60,043 bases of DNA from Anaeromyxobacter terrae (GCF_022690685.1 NZ_JALCYY010000033.1:1-60043); one strand, 5' to 3'. Positions 42,062 to 51,242 are shown, counted from the first letter of the stretch. Notes: generated from the sequence alone by a model not told the origin. A program made the numbers and translations.

Positions 42062-42754
42062 GTGAAGGCCCAGCGGCTCTTCCGCACGATCTGGCGCATC
42101 AACGGCGCCCTCCTGCTCCTCGCGTTCGTGACGATCGCCGTCGGCGCGGCCGCCGGCCTCGTGTCCACGCTGCTCGAGGCCGGGAAGCCCGCCGCGCGCG
42201 AGGAGACGGTCACCGAGGTGGACGGGGAGGAGCTCGCCCTCGGCGACGCCCAGGAGCTCGAGGGGACGCCGCACGTCCTCCTCCCGCTCGTGGCCCATCA
42301 TGGCTCGGGGGCGTACTCGAGCGGCGAGCGCTCGACCACGCGCAACCTGCTCTTCTTCGACGGCGCCGCCGGCCGGGCGCGCTGGCTCAGGCCCGACCAC
42401 CGCGCCGCCATCACCACGTACCTGCCCCTGCACGACGGCGGAGGTGCGCAGGGGCGCAGCGAAGAGAGCGCCCCTGCCCGTCCGGTCCGCTGGCTCCGCT
42501 ACGAGCTCGCGGACGCCGATACGGACGGCGACGGCCAGATCACCGAGGAGGACGCCCTCCGCGTGGCCGTGTCCGGCGCCGCCGGTGACGACCTCACCGT
42601 CGTCCTCCCGGACGCGGAGGTCATCCACGGCTACTCCATGCCGCGCAACGGCACGCTGCTCGTCTTCTTCCGGCGCGGCGGCGCGGAGCTGGTCGGCGAG
42701 ATCGACCTCGCGGCCCGCGAGCTCCGCAGGACGACGCCGCTGCCGAAGTCCTGA
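42062..42754 (+). CDS. Membrane-anchored protein with an EF-hand-like calcium loop
   Basis: A 230-residue product from GTG at 42062, 18 nt after the preceding gene. One TM helix at about residues 15-35 (INGALLLLAFVTIAVGAAAGL) is followed by a beta-rich extracytoplasmic domain. Near residues 150-165 lies DADTDGDGQITEED, a canonical EF-hand loop (D-x-D-x-D-G-x-I-x-x-x-D/E). It is probably the partner of the upstream PH/TPR-like membrane protein. Function unknown. Confidence 0.75.
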   Translation: MKAQRLFRTIWRINGALLLLAFVTIAVGAAAGLVSTLLEAGKPAAREETVTEVDGEELALGDAQELEGTPHVLLPLVAHHGSGAYSSGERSTTRNLLFFDGAAGRARWLRPDHRAAITTYLPLHDGGGAQGRSEESAPARPVRWLRYELADADTDGDGQITEEDALRVAVSGAAGDDLTVVLPDAEVIHGYSMPRNGTLLVFFRRGGAELVGEIDLAARELRRTTPLPKS

Positions 42755-42871
42755 ACCTCCCGCGGGCGAGGTGCGTGGCGCGCCCACCTCGCAGGTCCAC
42801 CCGGAGTCGAGCCACGGGCGCGCCCGTCACGGACCGTGATAAGATCCACGGCCTCTCCGGAGAGGTCCCCC

Positions 42872-43459
42872 ATGCGCAAGACGCTCCTCCTCGCCGTGCT
42901 CTCGCTCCCGCTCCTCGCCTTCGACTGCGGCGGCGGCGACTCGCAGCCGGCGCCCGGCGGGTTCGGCTGCAGCCTCGAGGTCCGCGGCGCCGTCTCAGAG
43001 GACCTCTGGTGCATCGTGACCGCCTACGACTACTCGGCGATGCCGACGATGCCGACGAACGAGTGGGTGTTCCTGCTCGTCGCCTACCGGGGGCAGCCGG
43101 TGGCGGGCGGCGCGCTGCCGGATCCAGCGGCGCAGGTCGGCTTCTTCCTCACGGGCCGGCCGGCGCTGAGCCAGCCGTACGGGTGGTCCACGACCGCGAG
43201 CACGGTGGACAGCGGCAGCGCCACGCGCGGCACGGGCTCGGTCCAGGCTGGCACCTACGCGGAGACGCACGAGGCGCTCGCCCCGCTCGACCCGCTCGAC
43301 CCGAGCTCCGGCACGGGCGCCCTCGCCACCCGCTTCACCGCCATCCCGGCGGCGGCCGCCACCGGCGCGCAGCTCCTCGGCGTGCACGGCACGCTCGAGG
43401 GCACGCTCCCCGCGCTCGACGCCGGCGGCGCGCCGGTCACGATCCGCGCGACGTTCTGA
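42872..43459 (+). CDS. Exported protein, possible lipoprotein, unknown function
   Basis: GGAGAGG upstream supports the ATG at 42872; 195 residues. The N-terminus MRKTLLLAVLSLPLLAFDCGGG is a signal peptide with a Cys at 19, but the residue before it is Asp rather than Gly/Ala, so it is an imperfect lipobox. The mature part is Gly/Ala/Ser/Thr-rich with few charges, including a segment SMVDSGSATRGTGS-like and TAIPAAAATGA. No domain recognised. Confidence 0.65.
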   Translation: MRKTLLLAVLSLPLLAFDCGGGDSQPAPGGFGCSLEVRGAVSEDLWCIVTAYDYSAMPTMPTNEWVFLLVAYRGQPVAGGALPDPAAQVGFFLTGRPALSQPYGWSTTASTVDSGSATRGTGSVQAGTYAETHEALAPLDPLDPSSGTGALATRFTAIPAAAATGAQLLGVHGTLEGTLPALDAGGAPVTIRATF

Positions 43460-43480
43460 CCCGCCGGGCGGGCTCAGCCG

Positions 43481-45139
43481 CTACAGCATGGGCGCAGCGA
43501 GCGGATCTTCCTCTGCTGCCTGCACGCCCGGGTCGGCGGGGTACGCGTCCCAGCCCTCGAGCGAGTAGCCGGCGGGGATCGCCTCGCCGAGGCAGAGGAT
43601 CTCCCGCGGCGGCGTGCCGATGCCGTCGCCGTCCGCATCCGGGTACAGCACCGTCCACCGCCAGAGCGCCGTGTCGGAGTCGTCGCAGTCGTTCCCCGCC
43701 ACCTTCGCCCGGTAGGGGTCGGGGAGCGCGGCGCCCGCGCAGAGGCTGCCCGCGATCCGGGTGGTGAAGCCGTCGCCGTCCTCGTCCAGCCCGGCGTAGG
43801 CGAGCATCTGCCAGCGCGTCTCGTCCGCCGCCGCGCAGTCCGTCCCCGTGGCGACCCAGTCGGCCGGGAGGGTGCCCGCGGTGCAGTACAGCACGCCCTG
43901 TCCCGCGCCGAACCCGTCCTTGTCCTCGTCGACGTAGCCCCAGAGCGCGGTGTGAACGGACGGGTCCGCGTCGTCGCAGTCGAGGGGCGCCGAGGCGGTG
44001 GTCGCGTAGCCGGGCGGCAGCGCCGTGCCGTAGCAGACCGTCCCTCTCGCGGACACGAAGTGGTCGTCGCGATCGGCATCGCGATACGTGTACGCGTACT
44101 CGCGCCAGGCGTCGGGATCGTCGGGTGCGCAGTCGCCGCCGGTCGCGAGGTATCCCGGGGGCAGCCGTCCGTCCGTGCAGAGCGTGACGAGGCTGCCTCC
44201 GCCGACGAGGTCCTCATCCGCGTCCGCGTACCCGTACATGCTGAGGTACTTGCTCACGTCCGCGTCGTCGCAGTCGCGGTCTCCGCGCCAGCCGGGCACG
44301 CTCGAGAACGGCGACGGAAGCCCCCATCCGCCGCAGAGGTTGCCGCTCTCGGGAGCCGTGTAACCGTCGTAGTCGCGATCCACGTATGCGTACGAGAGCC
44401 ACTGCCAGCGCTGAGCGTCGCCGTCGTCGCAATCGCCGCTCTCCGTCGCCCAGCCGCCCGGAAGCGCGTAGCCGCCGGCGCAGACCGTCCCGGCCTCACC
44501 GCCGTGGCCGTCGCGGTCCCCGTCCACGTACGCCCCCGTCCAGGCGAACACCGCGGCGTTTTCGTCGTCGCAGTCCTGTCCTGCCGGGTCCATCGCGTAG
44601 CCGGGCGGGAGCGCGTTGCCGCTGCAGACGACGCCCACGCCGTACGTCGTGACGCCGTCACGGTCGGCGTCGCGGTAGAGGTACCCGAGCTCCGCCCAGC
44701 GCGCGGGATCGTCGGGCGCGCAGTCGGTCGCCGCGTCGGCCCAGCCCGCGGGGAGCGCGTCGCCGCGGCAGACCGGAGTGAGCGCGCCGCCCGCCCGGCC
44801 GTCACCGTCCACGTCGGGGTACGCCTCGCTCATCCGCCAGCGGCCGGGGTCCGAGTCGTCGCAGTCGCTCCCGTCCGCCGACCAGCCCGGCGGCAGCGCG
44901 TCGCCGGCGCACGCCACGCCCTCCGTCGCCGCGCCTCGCCCGTCGCGATCTGCGTCGGGATGAGCGGTGACCTGCTTCCAGACGCCGGGGTTCGAGTCGT
45001 CGCAGTCCTGCGCCCGGACGACGCCATCCCGATCGCCGTCGAGGGTCGCGGGATCAGGACCACCGCCCTCTCCGTCGTCGCCCCCGCAATGGATGGAGGC
45101 GGCCGCGAGCGCGGCGAGGATCCAGTGCGCGGCGCGCAT
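43481..45139 (-). CDS. MopE-like repeat protein (putative metal-binding surface lipoprotein)
   Basis: From the ATG at 45139 the product has 552 residues. The N-terminus MRAAHWILAALAAASIHCGGDDG is a signal with a Cys at 18 (lipobox-like, with His before Cys). The rest consists of about eleven repeats of 45-50 residues, each with D-C-D/A-D/P-D, then W, then Y-x-D-x-D-x-D, and usually C-x-G-x-A-L-P-x-G. Y-D-D-D-x-D-G carboxylate clusters and paired Cys point to calcium or copper binding, as in MopE-type domains of methanotrophs. The last units are degenerate. Antisense frames here are artefacts. Confidence 0.8.
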   Translation of the reverse strand: MRAAHWILAALAAASIHCGGDDGEGGGPDPATLDGDRDGVVRAQDCDDSNPGVWKQVTAHPDADRDGRGAATEGVACAGDALPPGWSADGSDCDDSDPGRWRMSEAYPDVDGDGRAGGALTPVCRGDALPAGWADAATDCAPDDPARWAELGYLYRDADRDGVTTYGVGVVCSGNALPPGYAMDPAGQDCDDENAAVFAWTGAYVDGDRDGHGGEAGTVCAGGYALPGGWATESGDCDDGDAQRWQWLSYAYVDRDYDGYTAPESGNLCGGWGLPSPFSSVPGWRGDRDCDDADVSKYLSMYGYADADEDLVGGGSLVTLCTDGRLPPGYLATGGDCAPDDPDAWREYAYTYRDADRDDHFVSARGTVCYGTALPPGYATTASAPLDCDDADPSVHTALWGYVDEDKDGFGAGQGVLYCTAGTLPADWVATGTDCAAADETRWQMLAYAGLDEDGDGFTTRIAGSLCAGAALPDPYRAKVAGNDCDDSDTALWRWTVLYPDADGDGIGTPPREILCLGEAIPAGYSLEGWDAYPADPGVQAAEEDPLAAPML

Positions 45140-45156
45140 GGCGGTTGCCCGGGCGG

Positions 45157-45501
45157 TTACGGCGTGGCCCGCGCGAGCTTGCACGCCGGGTACGAGTACG
45201 TGGAACCGGGGACGAGCTCGAAGCGGAACTGACCGGGCCGCGTCATCGCGAGGAGCGCCAGGCGCTGGCAGGTCGCCACGTCGTCTCGGTAGTACGCGGA
45301 CACGGAGGTGTTGAAGCTGACCGCGATGGTCCGGGCATCGCTCTCGCCGTCGAGGACACCGGTCACCGTGAAGAGGTTCCCCTTGTGCTCCACCGCGTCC
45401 ACGGCCACGAAGACGTAGCGTGTGGGCGCGGTCTGGGCTTGCGCAGCCACCGCGAAGACGAGCGCGGCAGCGAGCGCGCCCGCGAGGAGTAGCCGCTTCA
45501 T
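45157..45501 (-). CDS. Small exported protein, 114 residues
   Basis: Starts at the ATG at 45501; 114 residues. A signal peptide MKRLLLAGALAAALVFAVAAQAQ is followed by a beta-rich segment (TRYVFVAVDAVEHKGNLFTVTGVLDGES, FRFELVPGSTYSYPACKLAR). It lies 17 nt upstream of the MopE-like gene on the same strand, so the two may be one transcription unit and function. Family not recognised. Confidence 0.68.
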   Translation of the reverse strand: MKRLLLAGALAAALVFAVAAQAQTAPTRYVFVAVDAVEHKGNLFTVTGVLDGESDARTIAVSFNTSVSAYYRDDVATCQRLALLAMTRPGQFRFELVPGSTYSYPACKLARATP

Positions 45502-45627
45502 GTGAGCCTCCGGCGCCGTCCCTCCGGACCGCGCGCACCTCGGGTGTGGGCGCGATACTTCGCGATTCCACACCTCGAGTCAATGACTGGCGGTACGACT
45601 GCGACACCCGGGCGCGGACGGGCCGGA

Positions 45628-46719
45628 TCAGACGGGGGCGGCGCGGCGTACCTCGCGCCCGGCGAGCCTCAGGATTTCCTCCGGGATCTCGTCGAGATCG
45701 AGCTCGCGGGCCGCCGCCCCGGACTCGAGCGCGGCCTTCGGCATGCCGTAGACCACGCAGGAGGCGGCACTCTGCGCGGCGGTGTAGCCGCCCGCGGCCT
45801 TGAGCAGCGCGAGGCCGTCGGTGCCGTCCCGCCCCATCCCCGACAGGACGATCCCGGCGCCGCGCGGCCCGAGCTCGCGCGCAAGCGACGCGAACAGGTG
45901 CGTGCAGGAGGGCCGGAAGCCGTGCAGGGGCGGATCGTCGGAGAGCCGCACGGTCCGGCCGCGGACGCCGAGGTGCCGCCCGTCGGCGGCGAGGTGGACC
46001 GTGCCCGGCGCGAGCGGCGCGCCGTCCACCGCGAGCCGCACGGCGAGGGGGGTGAGCGAGTCGAGCCAGCGCGCGAGCTCCGCCTCGAAGCCCGCCGCGA
46101 TGTGCTGGACCACGAGCAGCGGGATGGGGAGCTCGCGCGGGAGCCGCGCCAGGATGCGGGCGAGCGCCGCCGGACCGCCGGTGGAGGCCGCCAGGGCGAG
46201 CACCTCCGGCGCCGCGCCGGCGTGCGGCACGGCGAGTCGCGATCGCTCCGGCGGCGGGCGGCGCGGCTCCTCGCGGCGCGGCGCGGGAGCCGGCCGCGAC
46301 GAGCGCCCGCGGCCGACGAGCAGGAGCCCCGCGACCGCGCGGACGGCCTGGCGGATCGCCTCGGCCTGCCGCTCGAAGCGCGCCGTCCCGGGGTCGCGCG
46401 GCTTCGCCAGCACCTCGATCGCGCCGAGCTGCAGCGCGCGGAAGGAGGCCTGCTGCGCCTCCCCGCCCGCCTCGCCGCTCACCACCACCACCGGCGTCGG
46501 CGCGACGCGCATGATCTCCTCGAGCGCCGCGAGGCCGTCGACGCCCGGCATGCGCACGTCCATCGTGACGACGTCCGGCCGGAGCGCCCGCACGAGCGAG
46601 ACCGCCTCGCGCCCGTCGCCCGCCTCGCCCACCACCTCGACGCCGGGGGCGGAGGAGAGGATCTCCCGGAGCACCGCGCGGAAGGCGCGTGCGTCGTCGA
46701 CGAGGACGCAGCGGATCAT
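45628..46719 (-). CDS. cheB: Chemotaxis response regulator protein-glutamate methylesterase CheB
   Basis: A 363-residue CheB. Receiver domain residues 1-115 with phospho-acceptor Asp54 (VTMDVRMPG) and Lys106 (LAKPRD). The methylesterase domain contains AASTGGP (catalytic Ser179), VVQHIAAG (His206) and GMGRDGTDG (Asp298). It demethylates or deamidates receptor glutamates. The linker is Arg/Pro-rich. Its ATG overlaps the cheA stop by 4 nt. The cluster has no CheR to oppose it. Confidence 0.95.
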   Translation of the reverse strand: MIRCVLVDDARAFRAVLREILSSAPGVEVVGEAGDGREAVSLVRALRPDVVTMDVRMPGVDGLAALEEIMRVAPTPVVVVSGEAGGEAQQASFRALQLGAIEVLAKPRDPGTARFERQAEAIRQAVRAVAGLLLVGRGRSSRPAPAPRREEPRRPPPERSRLAVPHAGAAPEVLALAASTGGPAALARILARLPRELPIPLLVVQHIAAGFEAELARWLDSLTPLAVRLAVDGAPLAPGTVHLAADGRHLGVRGRTVRLSDDPPLHGFRPSCTHLFASLARELGPRGAGIVLSGMGRDGTDGLALLKAAGGYTAAQSAASCVVYGMPKAALESGAAARELDLDEIPEEILRLAGREVRRAAPV

Positions 46720-49169
46720 GCAGGGAGGAGCTGCCGCACGAGGTCGAGCAGCTTCCCGCGCTGAACGTCGCCCTTCACGAGGTAGCCGTCGGCGCCCGCC
46801 TCGAGCCCGGCCGCGCGGTCCTCGGCGGCGTCGAGCGACGTCACCAGGATGACCGGGACGTGGGAGAGCTTCGGGTCCGCCTTGAGGCGCCGCGTGAGGC
46901 CCAGGCCGTCGAGGCGCGGCATCTGCACGTCGCTCACGACGAGGTCGCAGCCCGCCTCCTGCGCGAGCGCGAGCGCCTCCTCACCGTCTGCGGCGGGCAG
47001 CACGAGGAACCCGGCGATCTCGAGGAGCGCCTTCACCGCGGAGCGGGTGCCGAGGGAGTCGTCGGCGACGACGATGCGGGCGCGGGACGGGTCCTTCGCC
47101 TCCGCGGGGAGCCGCGCCACGTCGAGGAGGTTCGCCGGCTGGAGGACCGCCACCACCCGCCCGTCGTCCAGCACGGCCGCGCCCGCGACGTGCGGCGCCG
47201 AGGACATCCGCCGCCCGAGCGCGCTCACGACGATGGCCTGCTCCCCGAGCACCTCGTCCACCGCGAACGCGGCCCGCCTCCCGGCCGAGGAGACGAGCAG
47301 CGCGACGGTCGTCCCGGTCTCGCTCCGCGCCGGCGCCTGGCCGCTCGCCCCGACGACCCGCGAGAGCGGCGCGAACGGCACCTGGTCGCCCTCCACCGAC
47401 ACCGTCACCTGCCCCGCCACGGTCCCGAGGTCGGCCTCGCCGACGAGGAGGACGCGCTCGATGGCGTCGGCGGGCAGGAGCGCCACGCCCCCGCCCGCGC
47501 GGACGAGGAGCCCGGTGGTCCCGGCGATGGTGAGCGGCACGTCGAGGACGAAGGACGCGCCGCGGCCGCGCTCGCTCGCGACGTCCACGCGCCCGCCGAG
47601 CCGCCGCACCGCCTCGGCGACGACGTCGAGCCCGACGCCCCGACCCGACAGCGCGGTGATCTCCTGCGCGGTGGAGAGACCGGCCCGGAAGGCGAGCCGG
47701 GTCGCCTCGGCCTCGCCGAGCCGAGCGGCCTCCGCGGCGGTCACGATCCCGCGCTGCACCGCCGCGGCGCGCAGGCGCTCCGGCGAGAGGCCCGCGCCGT
47801 CGTCGCGGACGGTGAAGAGGACACGGTCGCCCCGCGACTCGACGCGGACCGCGAGGAGCGCCTCCGCGGGCTTGCCCGCCGCGCGGCGGTCCTCCGGCGC
47901 CTCGATGCCGTGGTCCAGGGCGTTGCGCACGAGGTGCAGGAGCGGCCCCTTCAGCTCGTCGAGCACCCGCCGGTCGAGGCGCACCTCACCGCCGGCGAGC
48001 TGCAGCGAGACCTTCTTGCCGAGCTGCGCGGCCACCTCCCTCACCGCAGGCCGCAGCGCCTGCAGCGCGGCGTCGGCGGGGACCATCCGAAGCCCCTGGA
48101 GCGTGTCGCGCAGCGACTGGGCGAAGATCCGCTCGCGCTCCGCCTCCCGCCGGAGCTCGCGCGCGGTGCGGCCGAGGTCGGCGCCGCGCGCGCGGATGCG
48201 CTCGAGCCCCTCCTCGAGGGCGCGCGGGCGGGCGTCGTCCGCGATCCCCGCCTCGTCGAGCCCCCGCTGCACGAGCAGGAGCGCCTCGCGCAGCGCCTGG
48301 GCCGTCCGCTCGAGGTCGCGGCCGCGGCGCTCGCGGCGGGACACGCCGACCACGAGCTGGTCCACGTCCGCGGCGGCCGTGTCGAGGCGGGTCGCGTCCA
48401 CCCGGACGCTGCGCTCCTCGTCCTTGCTCGCACGCGCCGCCGGCGCGCGCTCCCGAGGGGCTGGCTGGCGCGGTGCCGTGGCCGGCTCGGGCGGCGCCTC
48501 CACCGCCGCGCGCAGCTCCACCACCTCCGCGGCGGCCCGCGCGAGGAGCCTCGGGAGGTCGTCGCCGCCGCCTTCCAGCTCGGCCACCGTCGCCTCCACG
48601 CGGGCGGCCAGCTCGGCAGCGTGCCCGTGCAGCGACGTCGCGAGGCGGCTCGCCCCCGCGCGCGCGCGCGCCGCGTGCGCGGAGCGCTCGTCGCCGTCCG
48701 AGGTGCAGACCGCGCCGAGCTCGGCCGCGAGCACCTCCACGTCGGCCGAGGGGCCCGTCGCCATGGTGCGAGCGCGCGGGTCCTTCGCCGTCGTCCCGCG
48801 CGGCAGGACGGCCCCCAGCCCCGCGAGCACCTCGTCCACGTCGGCGATCCGCCCCGGCGTGGAGGCCGCGAGCGACTCCTCGACGGCGCGGGCGGCCCGC
48901 AGCACGGCCTCGACCGCGCCCGCGGGGAGGCCCTGACCGCCGTCCGCCAGCACGAGCACGTCCTCCACCGCGTGCGCCGCCAGCTCGATGTCGCGCAGCC
49001 CGAGGCTCGCGGCGGTGCCCTTCAGCGTGTGGGCGATGCGGCGGAGCGGCACGACCGCGCCCGGCGACGAGGCGTCCTCGAGCTCCATGATCCCGGCGGC
49101 GAGCGCCTGGACCTGCTCGCGGGTCTCGGCCTCGAAGACCGGCCACACGCGTTCGAGGAGGTCGGCCAC
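46716..49169 (-). CDS. cheA: Hybrid histidine kinase CheA with C-terminal receiver domain
   Basis: I start at GTG 49169 (AGGAG 5-6 nt upstream), 2 nt after the cheW stop; 817 residues. Hpt domain: AHTLKGTAASLG with phosphorylated His47. A long coiled linker covers about 100-330. Kinase: HLVRNALDHG (N box), DDGAGLS, GRGVGLDVV. CheW-like P5 domain about 560-690. Receiver domain about 698-817 with acceptor Asp747 (VVSDVQMPR). CheA-REC fusions are typical of the Frz-like and alternative chemosensory systems of myxobacteria. It is coupled to cheB downstream. Confidence 0.95.
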   Translation of the reverse strand: MADLLERVWPVFEAETREQVQALAAGIMELEDASSPGAVVPLRRIAHTLKGTAASLGLRDIELAAHAVEDVLVLADGGQGLPAGAVEAVLRAARAVEESLAASTPGRIADVDEVLAGLGAVLPRGTTAKDPRARTMATGPSADVEVLAAELGAVCTSDGDERSAHAARARAGASRLATSLHGHAAELAARVEATVAELEGGGDDLPRLLARAAAEVVELRAAVEAPPEPATAPRQPAPRERAPAARASKDEERSVRVDATRLDTAAADVDQLVVGVSRRERRGRDLERTAQALREALLLVQRGLDEAGIADDARPRALEEGLERIRARGADLGRTARELRREAERERIFAQSLRDTLQGLRMVPADAALQALRPAVREVAAQLGKKVSLQLAGGEVRLDRRVLDELKGPLLHLVRNALDHGIEAPEDRRAAGKPAEALLAVRVESRGDRVLFTVRDDGAGLSPERLRAAAVQRGIVTAAEAARLGEAEATRLAFRAGLSTAQEITALSGRGVGLDVVAEAVRRLGGRVDVASERGRGASFVLDVPLTIAGTTGLLVRAGGGVALLPADAIERVLLVGEADLGTVAGQVTVSVEGDQVPFAPLSRVVGASGQAPARSETGTTVALLVSSAGRRAAFAVDEVLGEQAIVVSALGRRMSSAPHVAGAAVLDDGRVVAVLQPANLLDVARLPAEAKDPSRARIVVADDSLGTRSAVKALLEIAGFLVLPAADGEEALALAQEAGCDLVVSDVQMPRLDGLGLTRRLKADPKLSHVPVILVTSLDAAEDRAAGLEAGADGYLVKGDVQRGKLLDLVRQLLPA

Positions 49170-49171
49170 GA

Positions 49172-49687
49172 TCAGCTCCTGTCGCGCTCCGCGACGCCGA
49201 GCCGCGAGGGATCGAGGACAGCCCGCCGATCGGGCGTCACCCACGCGAAGGGGCCGGTCTCCGGCGGTCGCAGGTCGGCCACCGGGATCTCGATGCGCCG
49301 GCCCACGCGCTCGACGGCGAGGCCGAAGAGGTCGCCCTCGTCGTCGAGCACGACGACCCGCTGCAGATCGGAGAGCCCGCCGCCCTCGAGGCCGAGCACG
49401 TGCCGGAGATCGAGGACCGGCACCGGGCGCGTGCGCGCCACGATGGCCCCGATCACCCCGCGCGGCGCTCCGAGCAGTGGGTGGACGCGGCGGGAGTCGA
49501 GGACCTGGTGGATCCGGGTCACCTCCACGGCGTACCGGTCCCCGGCGACCTCGAACGGCAGGATCACGCGGACGTCGGCGCTCTCCTCCTCCCGCGCCTG
49601 GGCGAGCTCGCGGGCGCGCTCGCGCAGGATCGCGTCGGAGCGGTCGGCCTCCGCCGCGGGACGCGCGGTCACCTCGGACCCGCTCAC
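49172..49687 (-). CDS. cheW: Chemotaxis coupling protein CheW
   Basis: 171 residues from GTG at 49687, which shares 3 nt with the cheY stop. After an N-terminal extension (residues 1-45, acidic/basic) the CheW fold follows: VRVILPFEVAGDRYAVEVTRIHQVLD, RGVIGAIVARTRPVPVLDLRHVLG and LFGLAVERVGRRIEIP. It links receptors to CheA. The next gene, cheA, begins 2 nt after the stop. Confidence 0.9.
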   Translation of the reverse strand: MSGSEVTARPAAEADRSDAILRERARELAQAREEESADVRVILPFEVAGDRYAVEVTRIHQVLDSRRVHPLLGAPRGVIGAIVARTRPVPVLDLRHVLGLEGGGLSDLQRVVVLDDEGDLFGLAVERVGRRIEIPVADLRPPETGPFAWVTPDRRAVLDPSRLGVAERDRS

Positions 49688-50052
49688 CGGATCACCGCCG
49701 TGACCTTGCGGACGGCGTCCCGGAGCTGGAGGGGCGAGACCGGCTTCGTGAGGAAAGCGCTCGCGCCGACCAGCACCCCGCGCTGCCGGGACGCCTCGTC
49801 CCCGAGCATCGTGAGGAGCAGCACCGGGATGTGCCGGAGCGCGCGATCGCTGCGCATGGCGGCGCACAGCTCGAACCCGTCCATCACCGGCATGTTCACG
49901 TCGGAGATCACGACGTCCGGGCGAAGCGCGCGCACCTTCGCGAGCCCCTCCGCGCCGTCGCACGCCTCGCTGAACTCCCAGCCCTGGGCGATGAGGTAGA
50001 TCTGGACGAGCGAGCGGAGCGTGTGGGTGTCATCGACGATGAGCACCTTCAT
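49684..50052 (-). CDS. cheY: Single-domain response regulator CheY
   Basis: A 122-residue receiver: acidic pair Asp7-Asp8 (LIVDDTH), phospho-acceptor Asp51 (VISDVNMP), Thr81 (LLLTML) and Lys103 (LTKPVS). It has no output domain. Its ATG overlaps the upstream MCP stop by 4 nt and its stop overlaps cheW. It is the likely effector of the pathway. Confidence 0.95.
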   Translation of the reverse strand: MKVLIVDDTHTLRSLVQIYLIAQGWEFSEACDGAEGLAKVRALRPDVVISDVNMPVMDGFELCAAMRSDRALRHIPVLLLTMLGDEASRQRGVLVGASAFLTKPVSPLQLRDAVRKVTAVIR

Positions 50053-51242
50053 GCGCGCTCCCCCGTCCGGTAGCGCGCGGTCGCCTCGCCGAGCCTGCCG
50101 GCGAGGGCGGAGAGGCTCGCGGTCGCGCGCTCCACGGCCTCCGTGCCCGCCCCCGCCTCCTCGGAGGCGGAGGACAGGTCCGAGATCGCCGCGACGATCT
50201 GCTCGACCCCGATGCCCTGCTGCCGCGTGTTGTTGGCGATCTGCCGGGCGGAGAGCGACGAGTCGCGGATGGCGCGGGTGAGCCCCGAGATCGCCTTCGC
50301 GGCCTCCGCCGCGAGCTCCATCGCGCCGTGCGCGCGGCGCGTCCCCTCCTCGGCGACCTGCATCGCGGCCTGCGTCCCCTTCTCGATCTCCGCGAGGATG
50401 CCGCGCACGTCGCCGGCGGCGGAGGTGGACTGCTCGGCCAGGTTCCCCATCTCGACGGCGACCACGGAGAAGCCGCGCCCGCGATCGCCTGCCTTCACCG
50501 CCTCGATCGAGGCGTTCAGCGCGAGCAGGCTCGTCTGCTCGGCCAGATCCTTCAGGCCGGCGACGATCTCGCCGATGTGGCGCGAGCGCCGCGCCTGATC
50601 CGCGATGGCGCGCGAGAGGGTCTGGACCTGTCCCGCGAGGCTCCGGATCGTCTCGACGGTGCGCTCGAGCACCTGCTGGCCCTCGGCGGAGAGGTCCTCG
50701 GAGCGCTGCGCGACCTCGACCACCTCCTCGGCGTGGAGGGCGGCCGCCCGCGCGGTCTGCGCGATCTCCGCGGCGGTGGTGCTCGTCTCGGCGACCACGG
50801 CCGACTGCCGCGCGGCGAGGGCCGACTGCCGCGAGACGCCGCCCGCGAGCGCGCTCGAGTCCTCGCCGAGCTGGGCCGAGGCCTTCGTGAGCTCGTCCAG
50901 GGTCGCGCGCAGCGCGAGGCGCAGGGCGTCGAGATCGCGTCCGGTGCGCATCACCTCCGCGGCGCCCTCGGGCTCGATCGAGCGCGTGAGGTCCCCCCGC
51001 GCCGCCGCCCGGGCTGCCACGGCGAGGCGCTCCGCCGGCCGCGCGAGGTACGTCGCGAGGGCGAGCACCGCCGCGGCGGCCACCCCCGCCGCGGCGAGGC
51101 CGGTGCCGCTCGGGAGCCGCGTCGCGGCGGCGCCCGCGGCGAGCGCCGACCAGCCGACGAGGAGGATCCCCCAGCGCAGCGGGAGCGCCAGGCGTCCGCG
51201 CCGCCGTCGGGGGCGCTCGGTCGGGCTCTCGGTCCGGTTCAC
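50049..51242 (-). CDS. Methyl-accepting chemotaxis protein without a large sensor domain
   Basis: A 397-residue receptor. The first 15 residues are Arg-rich; two hydrophobic segments (about 22-42 and 48-68) are separated by only a few residues, so there is no real periplasmic sensor domain. A HAMP-like region (about 70-110) is followed by coiled coil with the tip LAEQTSLLALNASIEAVKAGDRGRGFSVV (about 242-270), which fits the canonical hairpin, including the conserved Glu. Coupled to cheY by ATGA overlap. It probably senses through the membrane or the HAMP, or works as a partner of the second MCP. Confidence 0.92.
   Translation of the reverse strand: MNRTESPTERPRRRRGRLALPLRWGILLVGWSALAAGAAATRLPSGTGLAAAGVAAAAVLALATYLARPAERLAVAARAAARGDLTRSIEPEGAAEVMRTGRDLDALRLALRATLDELTKASAQLGEDSSALAGGVSRQSALAARQSAVVAETSTTAAEIAQTARAAALHAEEVVEVAQRSEDLSAEGQQVLERTVETIRSLAGQVQTLSRAIADQARRSRHIGEIVAGLKDLAEQTSLLALNASIEAVKAGDRGRGFSVVAVEMGNLAEQSTSAAGDVRGILAEIEKGTQAAMQVAEEGTRRAHGAMELAAEAAKAISGLTRAIRDSSLSARQIANNTRQQGIGVEQIVAAISDLSSASEEAGAGTEAVERATASLSALAGRLGEATARYRTGERA

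Noticed and set aside
39275-42787. 1,170-codon minus-strand frame
   Set aside because: Antisense to the bactofilin and the PH/TPR-like gene; repetitive Arg/Glu/Ala composition only.
45502-46852. Two plus-strand frames of 420 and 350 codons over cheB
   Set aside because: Antisense to cheB, which contains the complete Ser-His-Asp catalytic triad and receiver residues.
46689-49703. 1,004-codon plus-strand frame over cheA
   Set aside because: Shadow of cheA-cheW; no start signal or conserved motif.
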